Shown in pieces: positions 6,846-14,242 of a stretch of 16,165 bases of DNA (position 1 is the first letter of the stretch; the number at the start of each line of letters is the position of its first letter). The position numbers were made by a program, and so were the translations under genes. The stretch is from JAUZPB01 sp037140715 (GTDB lineage Bacteria > Bacteroidota > Ignavibacteria > Ignavibacteriales > SURF-24). The stretch spans positions 1-16,165 of the forward strand of contig JBAXDX010000066.1 of the NCBI GenBank assembly GCA_037140715.1. Reading direction: 5' to 3'. Below the pieces are notes generated by a model. The model ran no database searches and was not told the DNA's origin. It saw only the letters and a list, made by a program, of their open reading frames with translations.

Positions 6846-8038
6846 AACTGAGTAGTTTCCCGCAGAGCATCATTAATTCTCCTTAGTCCCTCTACAATAT
6901 TTTCCATGGAAGTTGAATAAGAAATCCTTATATGCTCATCCGAGCCAAATCCTTCGCCGGGGACTATCGCTACCTTTGCCACTTCAATAATAAAATCAGC
7001 GAAATCACATGAGTTCTCTATTTTTCGTCCGTTATATTCCACGCCAAAATATGAAGCTACATTAACAAAAGCATAAAAAGCGCCCTGACTTTTTGTACAG
7101 TTAAGACTAGGTATTTCATTCAGAGCACCTATTATATAATCGCGTCGTCTTTCAAATTCCATTACCATAATGCGCACTTCATCCTGAATTCCGCTGATTG
7201 CCTCAAGACTTGCCATCTGCGAGACTGATGAAGCGCCTGATGTATTATGACTCTGGATTGTAGAAGCTGCTCTGATAACAGCTTCCGGCGCAGCGGCATA
7301 ACCTATCCTCCAGCCCGTCATCGCATAAGCTTTAGACACACCGTTTATAATTGCAGTCTTAGCCTTGATTTTTTCGCTTATACTGGCAAAGCTTACAAAT
7401 TTAATATTATCATAGACCAGTTTTTCATAAATTTCATCTACAATTACAAATATATCCTCATTTTCAATAACATCGGCAAGTGCCTTTAGTTCTTCTCCGG
7501 TATAAACAAGACCTGTCGGATTAGAAGGATTACAGAGAATAAGTGCTTTTGTTTTAGGTGTAACTGCTCTTTTCAGGTCGTCTGCGGTCAGCTTAAAGTT
7601 ATTTTCTTCTCTGGTATTAATAATAACAGGCGTGCCGTCAGCCAGTTTAACCATTTCGGGATATGAGACATAAAACGGCGCGGGAATAAGTACTTCATCG
7701 CCCGGATTAACGACTGCAAAAACTATATTGAATAATGCCTGTTTGGCTCCATTGGAAATTATTATCTCTTTTACACTGTAATCCAGATTATTATCGCGCT
7801 TCAGCTTTTCCGAGACAGCCTGCCTAAGCTCAATCATGCCCATATTTACCGTATAGCACGTGAAATTATTATCAATTGCCTTTTTAGCCGCCTGTTTAAT
7901 GCGCTCAGGAGTCGGGAAATCAGGCTCCCCCACGCTGAAATCTATTATATCTTCGCCACGAGCTTTCATTGCCAAAGCCTTTCCGGCAATTTTCATGGTT
8001 TTTGATTCCGTAAGCCTGTTTATTCTGTCTGCGATCAA
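6821..8038 (-). CDS. Class I/II PLP aminotransferase (aspartate aminotransferase-like)
   Basis: This fold type I PLP enzyme most likely transfers the amino group between aspartate and 2-oxoglutarate. The 405 residues show FSVGEPDFPTP (34-44), NPSNPTG (170-176), DEIYE (201-205), the PLP Schiff-base lysine Lys236 in NGVSKAYAMTGWRIGY, and the carboxylate-binding arginine Arg371 in HIRISYS. The SKAYAMTGWRIGY segment is typical of the AspC/AspB Igamma group. Substrate specificity (aspartate, tyrosine or other acceptor) cannot be settled by reading. The start is TTG at 8036-8038 with GAGGA at 8045-8049. The upstream ATG that overlaps this GAGGA is out of frame. The last residues (TTQFLTKKHFL) run into a hairpin beside the degenerate repeat array. 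It is the last gene of the minus-strand run that starts at hrcA. Confidence 0.93.
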   Translation of the reverse strand: MIADRINRLTESKTMKIAGKALAMKARGEDIIDFSVGEPDFPTPERIKQAAKKAIDNNFTCYTVNMGMIELRQAVSEKLKRDNNLDYSVKEIIISNGAKQALFNIVFAVVNPGDEVLIPAPFYVSYPEMVKLADGTPVIINTREENNFKLTADDLKRAVTPKTKALILCNPSNPTGLVYTGEELKALADVIENEDIFVIVDEIYEKLVYDNIKFVSFASISEKIKAKTAIINGVSKAYAMTGWRIGYAAAPEAVIRAASTIQSHNTSGASSVSQMASLEAISGIQDEVRIMVMEFERRRDYIIGALNEIPSLNCTKSQGAFYAFVNVASYFGVEYNGRKIENSCDFADFIIEVAKVAIVPGEGFGSDEHIRISYSTSMENIVEGLRRINDALRETTQFLTKKHFL

Positions 8039-8044
8039 ATTATA

Positions 8045-8049
8045 TCCTC
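8045..8049 (-). promoter_or_regulatory. Ribosome binding site supporting a TTG start for the aminotransferase gene
   Basis: GAGGA on the minus strand lies 6 nt before the TTG at 8038. The only nearby ATG is out of frame, so this site decides the start. Confidence 0.65.
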
Positions 8050-8153
8050 ATTGATTGAAAACTTGTACCCGCAAAGATATTAACTTGAGTCTTAGTATTC
8101 AATTATTATTTACGGGGAACAGGAATTGGTTTATTTTATTTAAATGCCCCATT

Positions 8154-8645
8154 TTATCTTAGGTTCAACTTAAATTTCTTTTTTAATGCTTCATGAACAA
8201 CCGGAGGGACAAAATCGCCGACATCGCTCTTAAGACTGGCAAGGTTTCTTATTAGTGATGAGTTAAGATAAGTGTATTTTTCGTGAGGCATTAAGAATAC
8301 AGTAGTTATTTCACCATCGAGCTTACGGTTCATTAGTGCCATCTGAAATTCATATTCAAAATCGCTGATAGCTCTAAGTCCTCTGATAATACCTATAGCT
8401 CCTACGCTTTTAGCGTGTTCAACGGTAAGTCCGTTAAACGAATCTATTTCCACATTATCAAAATCCACAAGGCTTTGCCTGAGCATCTCAGTTCTTTCCT
8501 CAACCGTAAAGAGGGCAACCTGTTTGTTTGGATTGCAGGCTATAGTTACGATTACTCCGTCAAAGATTTCACGGGCGCGTTTAATAATATCGATATGACC
8601 GTATGTAACAGGATCAAAAGTGCCCGGGTAAATTACTTTTCGCAT
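8154..8645 (-). CDS. coaD: Phosphopantetheine adenylyltransferase
   Basis: CoaD transfers AMP from ATP to 4'-phosphopantetheine, giving dephospho-CoA, the fourth step of coenzyme A synthesis in the cytoplasm. The 163-aa protein has the expected length. It shows YPGTFDPVTYGH (6-17) with the nucleotidyltransferase TxGH signature, Lys41 in the phosphopantetheine-binding region, RGLRAISDFEYEFQMA (88-103), and YTYLNSSLIRNLA (124-136), the ATP-binding SSSLIR-type motif. ATG start with no obvious Shine-Dalgarno sequence. It follows rsmD in transcription order, a pairing common in bacteria, but a 228-nt gap separates them here, so it may have its own promoter. Confidence 0.96.
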   Translation of the reverse strand: MRKVIYPGTFDPVTYGHIDIIKRAREIFDGVIVTIACNPNKQVALFTVEERTEMLRQSLVDFDNVEIDSFNGLTVEHAKSVGAIGIIRGLRAISDFEYEFQMALMNRKLDGEITTVFLMPHEKYTYLNSSLIRNLASLKSDVGDFVPPVVHEALKKKFKLNLR

Positions 8646-8733
8646 AGATTATAATTTATTTAATATGAAAATTTCCACCTTAATTCCCCCATATCACTAA
8701 AGTAAGACTATGTAAGATAAATAATGTGGTTTT

Positions 8734-8762
8734 TTGACATGCAATTATAGCGACTTTGATAT
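8734..8762 (+). promoter_or_regulatory. Sigma70-like promoter motif in the rsmD-coaD gap
   Basis: A perfect TTGACA (8734-8739), a 17-nt spacer and TGATAT (8757-8762) lie on the plus strand. No plus-strand gene follows, so if active it would produce a short RNA or antisense transcript into rsmD. It could be chance in AT-rich DNA. The gap 8646-8873 otherwise holds no gene that I can support. Confidence 0.3.
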
Positions 8763-8820
8763 CCCAAAGCAAGAGAGAAGCACTTTATAAAGATCCTGCG
8801 CAAAATAACAACATGGGTTG

Positions 8821-8838
8821 CATGGGGATATTTCCATG
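8821..8838. repeat. Near-perfect palindrome in the rsmD-coaD gap
   Basis: CATGGGGATATTTCCATG has CATGG and CCATG arms plus two G-T pairs, so an RNA read from the plus strand could form a 7-bp stem with an ATAT loop. It sits about 60 nt downstream of the plus-strand promoter motif and 35 nt past the rsmD stop. Confidence 0.4.
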
Positions 8839-8873
8839 TGTTCATGCCCTTTTACTGCTACAAATAATTTCTC

Positions 8874-9431
8874 CTAAAATGTATCGGCAGGATTAAACTG
8901 ATAGAGTAAAGTATCACCAATTTTCTTAAAAAATTCTTTCCGGAAATTCTCAGCATCTTTTTCGCGAGTTTGCACGGAGCGTTCAATAATCAGTATTCCA
9001 TCGTCAGTAAGAAATTTATTTTTAAGTAAATTCTTTACTACCGCATGAATATCATCTTTGAAGAAGGGAGGATCGGCAAGTATCAGGTCGTAAACCGGAT
9101 GATCGCTGACAGTAGAAAAGCGGAGGGCTTCCATCTTATAGATTCGATAGTTAATCTCTGTCTTAAGATTATCAATATTTTCCTGCAATGTTTTATAAAT
9201 CTGATAATTCTTTTCGATAAAATGTACTTCGGAGGCTCCCCGGCTGACTGATTCAAGTCCGAGCGAACCGCTTCCGGCATAAATATCAAGGACTTTTATA
9301 CCATCGAAATCGATTTGATTAGTAAGCAAAGTAAACAGAGTCTCCCGGACGCGGTCTGTTGTCGGACGTGTAAACTTCGTATTCGGAACTTTGAGAGTCC
9401 TTCCCCTGAATATTCCTGAAATTATTCTCAT
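8874..9431 (-). CDS. rsmD: 16S rRNA (guanine-N2) methyltransferase RsmD
   Basis: RsmD methylates N2 of G966 (E. coli numbering) of 16S rRNA on the assembled small subunit, using S-adenosylmethionine. The 185-aa protein begins MRIISGIFRGRTLKVP, typical of the family, followed by TRPTTDRVRETLF (21-33). The SAM-binding motif I is LDIYAGSGSLGLE (48-60), and the catalytic motif IV is DPPF (120-123). The ATG start lies 3 nt after the stop of the PilM-like gene, so the two are almost certainly co-transcribed. The coaD gene follows downstream. Confidence 0.94.
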   Translation of the reverse strand: MRIISGIFRGRTLKVPNTKFTRPTTDRVRETLFTLLTNQIDFDGIKVLDIYAGSGSLGLESVSRGASEVHFIEKNYQIYKTLQENIDNLKTEINYRIYKMEALRFSTVSDHPVYDLILADPPFFKDDIHAVVKNLLKNKFLTDDGILIIERSVQTREKDAENFRKEFFKKIGDTLLYQFNPADTF

Positions 9432-9434
9432 ATC

Positions 9435-10358
9435 TTATGCTATTCTAAAAGCAATACCAGCGGCAGAGGTGAATGAATTTGCTTTCTGGCTGAACATTTT
9501 CTTGCCGAAGATTTCAGGGCGCACACTTATTTCTTCAAAAGGATTTATCTTCTCAAAATTCAGGTTCAGTACATCGTTAGCCTTTTGAATAAAAGATTCA
9601 GAAATATTCTCGCCTGCAATATATGATTCATTAATAATATCAGAGCTTACCTTAATATATTTGTTCTTTGTCAATTCCTCTGTTACTTTGGGAAGTATTT
9701 CTCCTGCATTTGCAACAGGGATAACATTAAAATAAATAAGGCGGTTATTGGCGCGAAAAGTAACAGAGATATAGTTGCCTGCAATAAAGAGGCTGAAGCA
9801 GAAACCTTCGCTTAGTCCACCGTTTCTTAAGGCGATTATATTGTCTGAGGCAATATGCGCGTTATCTACAAATCTAAGTTCAAGATTATTCTGCTGGCAG
9901 AAGAATTTTATCAGCTCAAGATGTTTACGGTAGGTTGCAAGTATGACCGCATTATATTTGTCTTCTTTATTATAATCTTCCACCTTAATAACATGCAATA
10001 CCATGTCATTTACCGGATGCTTTGGATAAAGCATTGAGAATTCCCACTTAAACTGTTCCATCAAATCATTCCGGATAAGTGAGTTATCATACGGAAGCAT
10101 TACAGACTTAAAATGCTCATGCGAGAGTGTAAAAGAAACAGATTTACTTTTCAGCGATTTCCTTGCGAGCAATTCGTTAAAGGCTTCCTGCATTGAAGCG
10201 ATTATCTTGGGTTCCTTAGCATTAAAGTCCAGATACTCATTAAAATATTCCTCATCCACATTTTCGAGTGTAAATTCCTCGCCAGAGTAATTAACTTCAA
10301 CGATCTGCATCTTGGAACTGGTAAGGTTAATCCCCGCATGATTTTGAAAAGCCGACAT
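9435..10358 (-). CDS. PilM-like protein (divergent actin-like fold)
   Basis: The 307-aa protein resembles PilM, the actin-like ATPase of the cytoplasmic ring of type IV pilus and related secretion machines. Visible parallels are an N-terminal strand-loop-strand AGINLTSSKMQIVEV (8-22), like the phosphate-1 region, a WEFSMLYP segment (105-112), FVDNAHIASDNIIAL (163-177), FIAGNYISVTFRANNRLIYF (191-210), like the phosphate-2 hairpin, INPFEEISV (271-279), and the C-terminal SAAGIAFRIA. The usual Asp of the phosphate-2 loop and the GG of the adenosine motif are not evident, so ATP binding may be lost. No signal peptide or membrane segment is seen. It lies 35 nt after comEA and 3 nt before rsmD. No pilN, pilO or pilQ follow. 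A function in pilus or DNA-uptake assembly is inferred from similarity and context only. Confidence 0.6.
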   Translation of the reverse strand: MSAFQNHAGINLTSSKMQIVEVNYSGEEFTLENVDEEYFNEYLDFNAKEPKIIASMQEAFNELLARKSLKSKSVSFTLSHEHFKSVMLPYDNSLIRNDLMEQFKWEFSMLYPKHPVNDMVLHVIKVEDYNKEDKYNAVILATYRKHLELIKFFCQQNNLELRFVDNAHIASDNIIALRNGGLSEGFCFSLFIAGNYISVTFRANNRLIYFNVIPVANAGEILPKVTEELTKNKYIKVSSDIINESYIAGENISESFIQKANDVLNLNFEKINPFEEISVRPEIFGKKMFSQKANSFTSAAGIAFRIA

Positions 10359-10389
10359 GAACTGTTAATTCTCCAATTATTCAAAGTGA

Positions 10390-10405
10390 GTTGTTAATTA
10401 ACAAC
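10390..10405. repeat. Perfect 16-bp palindrome at the comEA stop
   Basis: GTTGTTAATTAACAAC is its own reverse complement and contains the comEA TAA stop. With no spacer it makes a poor RNA hairpin but a good two-fold-symmetric protein-binding site. It lies about 30 nt before the PilM-like start codon. Confidence 0.7.
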
Positions 10406-10864
10406 AATTATATATTTCTTGATTCTTTCAAATTTCACAGGACCTATACCCTTAACTTCAAGAAGTTCGTCAACTACCTTAAATCTTCCATAAGTTTTTC
10501 TATACTCAATAATCTTTTCAGCTGTCTTTCTACCTACGCCAGGCAGCATAGAAAGCTCGCTAATTCCTGCTTTATTCAAATCAATACTTTTTTCAGCTGG
10601 CAGATTGTTCTTCTTTGCCGGCATATTTGGTTTTAACTCCAGTACCTGCTTTCTATACTTAGAAGAACTGTCCTCGTCATCAACAGAAGAAGCGACAAAA
10701 AGACTATCGGAGGCACTATAATCAAACTTTCCTTCCTTGCAGTTTCCTGATAATTTATAATAATAAATCCCAAGTCCGAAAAGAAAAACCCCTGACATAA
10801 ACGCGAAGACCATCATCTCGGTTTTAGTAAAACCAAATAAGTCAGAAACTTTACCAAGCTTCAT
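10394..10864 (-). CDS. ComEA-like helix-hairpin-helix DNA-binding protein
   Basis: ComEA-type proteins bind incoming double-stranded DNA in the periplasm during natural transformation. This 156-aa protein has a short cytoplasmic N-terminus and one membrane segment (about residues 17-36). A low-complexity acidic/serine linker follows (about 45-70). Tandem HhH motifs lie at the C-terminus: IDLNKAGISELSMLPGVGRKTAEKIIEYR (94-122), then FKVVDELLEVKGIGPVKFERIKKYI (128-152). The order membrane anchor, linker, HhH pair matches membrane-bound ComEA. ATG start with a G-rich stretch (GGGGGCAG) just upstream. It is followed by the PilM-like gene. Some HhH proteins of this design serve in repair or have unknown roles, so the uptake function is probable rather than proven. 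Confidence 0.85.
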   Translation of the reverse strand: MKLGKVSDLFGFTKTEMMVFAFMSGVFLFGLGIYYYKLSGNCKEGKFDYSASDSLFVASSVDDEDSSSKYRKQVLELKPNMPAKKNNLPAEKSIDLNKAGISELSMLPGVGRKTAEKIIEYRKTYGRFKVVDELLEVKGIGPVKFERIKKYIIVVN

Positions 10865-10943
10865 TTTACTGCCCCCGTTACTTTGAACGCAGTTTATTCA
10901 TTGATCAGACTGTCGATTATGAATGACAATAAACATACCTGTA

Positions 10944-12065
10944 TTAAGACGGCAATTTTATATTCGACTGTTCCAAAAGTGCTTTTAACAGGTCCTTTTC
11001 TTTCTGGCTTATCTTTGTCGGAATGTGAATATTAATCCTGACCAACTGATCTCCCGCCCCGTGACGATTAAGATGCTGAATGCCTTTTTCACGCATCTTG
11101 AGGAATTTGCCAACCTGAATACCTGGTTCAATCCTCAGCTTTGCCTTCCCGTTTAAGGTTGGCACGTCAACTTCGGTACCAAGAACCGCTTCAGGGTAGC
11201 TTAGGAATAATTCATAGATAATATTATCACCATCGCGGACAAAAAACTCATGCGGTAGTTCTTCAAAGACGGCTATTATGTTACCCGACATACCATTGCG
11301 CTTTCCCGCATTGCCTTCTCCGCGAAGAGTCATATAACTGCCGCTAGTTACTCCCGCAGGGACGTTAATTTTTATCATGGATTCGCCCATAACGCGTCCA
11401 TCTCCAGCGCAGTTCTTACACGGGCTGTCTATAACTGTTCCTTCCCCGTCGCAGTTGACACATGCCGAAATATTTACGAACTGCCCAAATACAGATCTTG
11501 AAACATTTCTGACTTCGCCAGCGCCATTACATGCTGGACAAGTTTTAGTTGAAGTCCCCCCCTTTGCTCCGGAACCCGCACAAATTTCGCATTTTATATG
11601 CTTCTTTACTTTTATTTTTTTTATAGTGCCAACAGCTATTTCTTCGAAAGGAAGCTTTAATGTAACCTTAAGATCACTACCCTGAGTGCCGCGTCTGCGC
11701 CCTCGCTGTTGCTGCTGTCCGCCGAATAAATCTTCCAGAATACTGCCCCCCCCGCTGCCTCCGCTAAATATATCAGAGAAGTGAGAGAAAATATCATTAA
11801 TGTTGCTAAAGCCCTGAAAATCCTGGTTCCCTTTCAGTCCGTTATGGCCAAAGCGGTCATATTTCGCTCTCTTTTCGTCATGACTTAGTATTTCGTATGC
11901 TTCGGCAGCTTCCTTAAACTTATCTTCGGATTCCTTATCATCCGGGTTACGATCTGGATGATGCTGCATTGCAAGTTTTCTGTATGCTTTCTTTATATCT
12001 TCTTTGGACGCGTTTTTTTCGATACCTAAGACTTCGTAATAATCTCTTTTCTTCATTGGGGTCAT
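10944..12065 (-). CDS. dnaJ: Chaperone protein DnaJ (Hsp40)
   Basis: DnaJ delivers unfolded clients to DnaK and stimulates its ATPase in the cytoplasm. The 373-aa protein has a J domain (about 6-72) with HPD at 36-38, a Gly/Phe-rich linker (about 73-116), then a zinc-finger region with four CxxCxGxG-type repeats at 159-166, 176-183, 202-209 and 216-223. The second is CPACNGAG and the fourth CKNCAGDG. The C-terminal substrate-binding domains follow. It is a full type I DnaJ. ATG at 12065 is preceded closely by AAAGG. An ATG three codons later (12056) would give the usual MKKRDYYEVLG start and is equally possible. It follows grpE by 65 nt in the hrcA-grpE-dnaJ heat-shock cluster; dnaK is not in the window. 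Confidence 0.97.
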   Translation of the reverse strand: MTPMKKRDYYEVLGIEKNASKEDIKKAYRKLAMQHHPDRNPDDKESEDKFKEAAEAYEILSHDEKRAKYDRFGHNGLKGNQDFQGFSNINDIFSHFSDIFSGGSGGGSILEDLFGGQQQQRGRRRGTQGSDLKVTLKLPFEEIAVGTIKKIKVKKHIKCEICAGSGAKGGTSTKTCPACNGAGEVRNVSRSVFGQFVNISACVNCDGEGTVIDSPCKNCAGDGRVMGESMIKINVPAGVTSGSYMTLRGEGNAGKRNGMSGNIIAVFEELPHEFFVRDGDNIIYELFLSYPEAVLGTEVDVPTLNGKAKLRIEPGIQVGKFLKMREKGIQHLNRHGAGDQLVRINIHIPTKISQKEKDLLKALLEQSNIKLPS

Positions 12066-12130
12066 TTACCTTTTATATGTAACGATATTTTTTCTTATAA
12101 ATTTATTTGCAACAAAATGAGCGGGGTATT

Positions 12131-12871
12131 TTACTCCGCCGAGTTTTCATCACTGACAATTACCTTAGCATGACGAATTACTTTATCTTTGTATGTATAA
12201 CCCGGCTCAACCACATCGATAACCGTATGGGGAGCCACATTCTTAACAGTCTGCTGAAGCAGCGCCTCATGAAAATTAACATCGAAGGGCGTTCCTTTTG
12301 CATCAATCTTCTTTACACCCTGCTCCTCCATTAATTTTGTAAATTTGGCAAATATCATCTTCAGTCCGTTAGCTATGGTTTCAACGCTTGTGTTCTCATT
12401 AATATGGTTTAATGATCTTTCAAGATCGTCATAAACCGGAAGTATCTTTGAGATAAAAGTTTCGCCGGCATATTTAAGAAAGTTCATATGCTCGGCTTCT
12501 GTTCTTCTTTTGTAGTTTTCAAACTCCGCTACTTTTCTTAAATATTTATCCTTAAGCTCGGTCACATCTTTTGTCAAAGCTTCATTCAGATCTCTTAATG
12601 ATTTAAGCTCGGCATTATTTTCAGAAGCCGGAACAGTCGTCTGTGCGGGAATTTCTGTTATTTCGCTTTCTATGGGATTATCATTGTCCTTCTTTTCCTG
12701 AGATTTATCATGAGTATAAATCTTTTCAGGATTAAATCCCGGATTTTTATAATTTGGATTTCTCTCAATTTTAATTTCATTCAGGTTTATACCCTTTGAA
12801 TTTTTTTTATCTTTGTTCATTTTCTCCTCTATTTTTTTAATGTTTGTTTCACTTAAGGTATCCGCTGACAT
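12131..12871 (-). CDS. grpE: Nucleotide exchange factor GrpE
   Basis: GrpE releases ADP from DnaK, resetting the chaperone cycle, and acts as a dimer. The 246-aa product has a charged, probably disordered N-terminal extension (1-85), a long coiled-coil helix (about 86-135, including DKYLRKVAEFENYKRR), and the C-terminal beta domain with GTPFDVNFHEAL (193-204) and GYTYKDKVIRHAKVIVS (224-240). It is longer than the roughly 190 aa usual for the family because of the N-terminal part. The ATG at 12871 lies 3 nt after the hrcA stop. Met18 (first base 12820) is a strong alternative because GAGGAG sits 3 nt before it; that start gives 229 aa. Co-transcribed with hrcA and dnaJ. Confidence 0.95.
   Translation of the reverse strand: MSADTLSETNIKKIEEKMNKDKKNSKGINLNEIKIERNPNYKNPGFNPEKIYTHDKSQEKKDNDNPIESEITEIPAQTTVPASENNAELKSLRDLNEALTKDVTELKDKYLRKVAEFENYKRRTEAEHMNFLKYAGETFISKILPVYDDLERSLNHINENTSVETIANGLKMIFAKFTKLMEEQGVKKIDAKGTPFDVNFHEALLQQTVKNVAPHTVIDVVEPGYTYKDKVIRHAKVIVSDENSAE
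12824..12829 (-). promoter_or_regulatory. Shine-Dalgarno-like site for an internal grpE start
   Basis: GAGGAG on the minus strand lies 3 nt before the in-frame ATG at 12820. The spacing is short, but it is the best ribosome-binding sequence near the grpE 5' end. The GGAGG before the 12871 ATG lies about 13 nt away, inside the last codons of hrcA. Confidence 0.4.
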
Positions 12872-12874
12872 TGT

Positions 12875-13924
12875 CTATTTGATTCCTCCCTTTTTCAGAT
12901 ATTCAGATAACATATCAGAGGCATAAACAATAATTGCAATAACTCTGGAATAATTCATTCGGCGCGGGCCTACTACTCCAATTGTTCCGGATACATCACC
13001 AACGGTATATTCTTTTGTAATAAGACTGTAATCATTAAGCCTTTCGGATTTATTCTCGCTGCCGATTCTGATTATAAGGTCGTCCTGAGAATTTGTTTTA
13101 TCATCGATAAAATGAGTAATATTTTCTTTATCCTCAATAAGCTCGATTATGCTGCACATATTCTCGAATCTTTCAAACTCCGGCTGCCTTAGGAAATTCC
13201 CGGTTCCGGTAATTACAGCCTTATCAGACCTGTTAATATTTGTAAATATCTTCTCCGCTGAATCAAGGAACACACGGATTGCAGGCTTGTAAGTATCGCT
13301 GATATCCTTAAAGCGCTCGCTAAAAGTACGTTTTATTTCTGAAAGACTTAAGCCCGCGAGTCTTTCATTAATCAGGTTCTGCACAGCCTGGATATGACCG
13401 CTGTTTACCCCTGCGTTAAGCTCAAGTGTTATAGTCTTAATAATCCCTGACTTAATGCTTACAACAACTAATATACGGCTTGATGTCAGCTCTACTATCT
13501 GAAGCTTCTCAAGTATTCCGGTATCCAGATTAGGGAACGTTACGCACGCAAGCTGATTAGTGATATTGCTTATAAGCATCGAGGTAATCTTAATCAGCTC
13601 ATCGGTTTCATCTGTAAACTGCTTTAACTCTCTGTTAATCAGCTCTTTTTCCTCATAACTAAGCTGAGAGGGTTCCATAAGAGAATCGACAAAGAACCTG
13701 TACCCTTTATCTGTCGGCACTCTGCCAGCCGAAGTATGAGGATGCTCCAGAAACCCGGTATCCTCCAGGTCGGACATGATATTCCTTATTGTAGCCGGCG
13801 AAAGTCCAAGCTGAAACTTCCTAGCAATATTTCTTGACCCGACCGGAGCCGCGGTAAGCACAAACTGATGAATGATATTCCTAAGGATTGTCTTTTCTCT
13901 GTCGTTTAATTCAACCGGTTCCAT
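12875..13924 (-). CDS. hrcA: Heat-inducible transcription repressor HrcA
   Basis: HrcA represses class I heat-shock operons and classically binds CIRCE operators, with folding helped by GroEL. The 349-aa protein has the N-terminal winged helix: LNDREKTILRNIIHQF (6-21), PVGSRNIA (27-34), LSPATIRNIMSDLEDTGFLEHPHTSAGRVPTDKGYRFFVD (41-80). The C-terminal part carries SGTIGVVGPRRMNYSRVI. The length is normal. ATG start, preceded by AAGAGAA. It is the first gene of the hrcA-grpE-dnaJ cluster, the usual order in bacteria with HrcA. I see no TTAGCACTC-N9-GAGTGCTAA element in the 324-nt upstream region, so autoregulation would need a diverged operator; inverted repeats at 14016-14051 and 14142-14163 are candidates. 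Confidence 0.96.
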   Translation of the reverse strand: MEPVELNDREKTILRNIIHQFVLTAAPVGSRNIARKFQLGLSPATIRNIMSDLEDTGFLEHPHTSAGRVPTDKGYRFFVDSLMEPSQLSYEEKELINRELKQFTDETDELIKITSMLISNITNQLACVTFPNLDTGILEKLQIVELTSSRILVVVSIKSGIIKTITLELNAGVNSGHIQAVQNLINERLAGLSLSEIKRTFSERFKDISDTYKPAIRVFLDSAEKIFTNINRSDKAVITGTGNFLRQPEFERFENMCSIIELIEDKENITHFIDDKTNSQDDLIIRIGSENKSERLNDYSLITKEYTVGDVSGTIGVVGPRRMNYSRVIAIIVYASDMLSEYLKKGGIK

Positions 13925-14015
13925 TTTCTCTTATCAATTACTGTTTATCTGTATCCGCCCAAATATAAACAGGTTTTACCCATTCTCTCATAATTAACCG
14001 TCTGTCATTTTACCA

Positions 14016-14051
14016 GGAATTTTCAGGCGCGCGCATTTACCTGAAATATCC
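14016..14051. promoter_or_regulatory. Operator-like inverted repeat upstream of hrcA and purM
   Basis: Arms GGAATTTTCAGG (14016-14027) and CCTGAAATATCC (14040-14051) are complementary at 10 of 12 positions and are separated by 12 nt containing CGCGCGC. It lies 92 nt upstream of hrcA. The gene-free region 13925-14248 also contains TATATTTG boxes on the minus strand at 13960-13967 and 14080-14087, possible promoter -7 elements for hrcA, without clear -33 partners. Confidence 0.45.
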
Positions 14052-14141
14052 GGCTACGGAATCAAAATTATATACATCCCAAATATATTAAAAAAAAAGG
14101 AATCTTTCATTGAATTTGGGTTCATAAGCTTTTAGTTTTCT

Positions 14142-14163
14142 GTTTTCAGGACGATTTGAAAAC
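14142..14163. promoter_or_regulatory. Second inverted repeat in the hrcA-purM spacer
   Basis: GTTTTCA (14142-14148) and TGAAAAC (14157-14163) form a perfect 7-bp inverted repeat with an 8-nt spacer. Its left side contains TTTTCAGG, the same octamer as the left arm of the repeat at 14016-14051, so both may be sites for one regulator. Confidence 0.4.
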
Positions 14164-14194
14164 TTTTATGACGCAGTCCGGCATTACATTTTTT

Positions 14195-14225
14195 TTGAAT
14201 AAATATCTTTAAATGAGTAAGTTAG
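14195..14225 (+). promoter_or_regulatory. Candidate Bacteroidetes-type promoter for purM
   Basis: TTG at 14195-14197, a 20-nt spacer and TAAGTTAG (14218-14225, one mismatch to TAnnTTTG) precede the purM start by 23 nt. No purine riboswitch structure was recognised between this and the gene. Confidence 0.3.
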
Positions 14226-14237
14226 TCATAAACAATT

Positions 14238-14242
14238 AAGGA
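14238..14242 (+). promoter_or_regulatory. Ribosome binding site for the purM TTG start
   Basis: AAGGA lies 6 nt before the TTG at 14249. The in-frame upstream ATG at 14213 is closed by a TAA at 14237-14239, which forces the start to the TTG. Confidence 0.7.

Noticed and set aside
6653..6886. 77-aa plus-strand open frame between and across glgC and the aminotransferase end
   Set aside because: It runs over the degenerate repeats and the 3' end of the aminotransferase gene, has no ribosome-binding site and no recognisable protein features.
8100..8153. Intrinsic terminator after coaD
   Set aside because: Only a GGGG/CCCC pairing with a long loop is present, with no T tract following on the minus strand.
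14213..14239. ATG start for purM at 14213
   Set aside because: It is in frame but meets a TAA at 14237-14239 before the conserved purM coding region.
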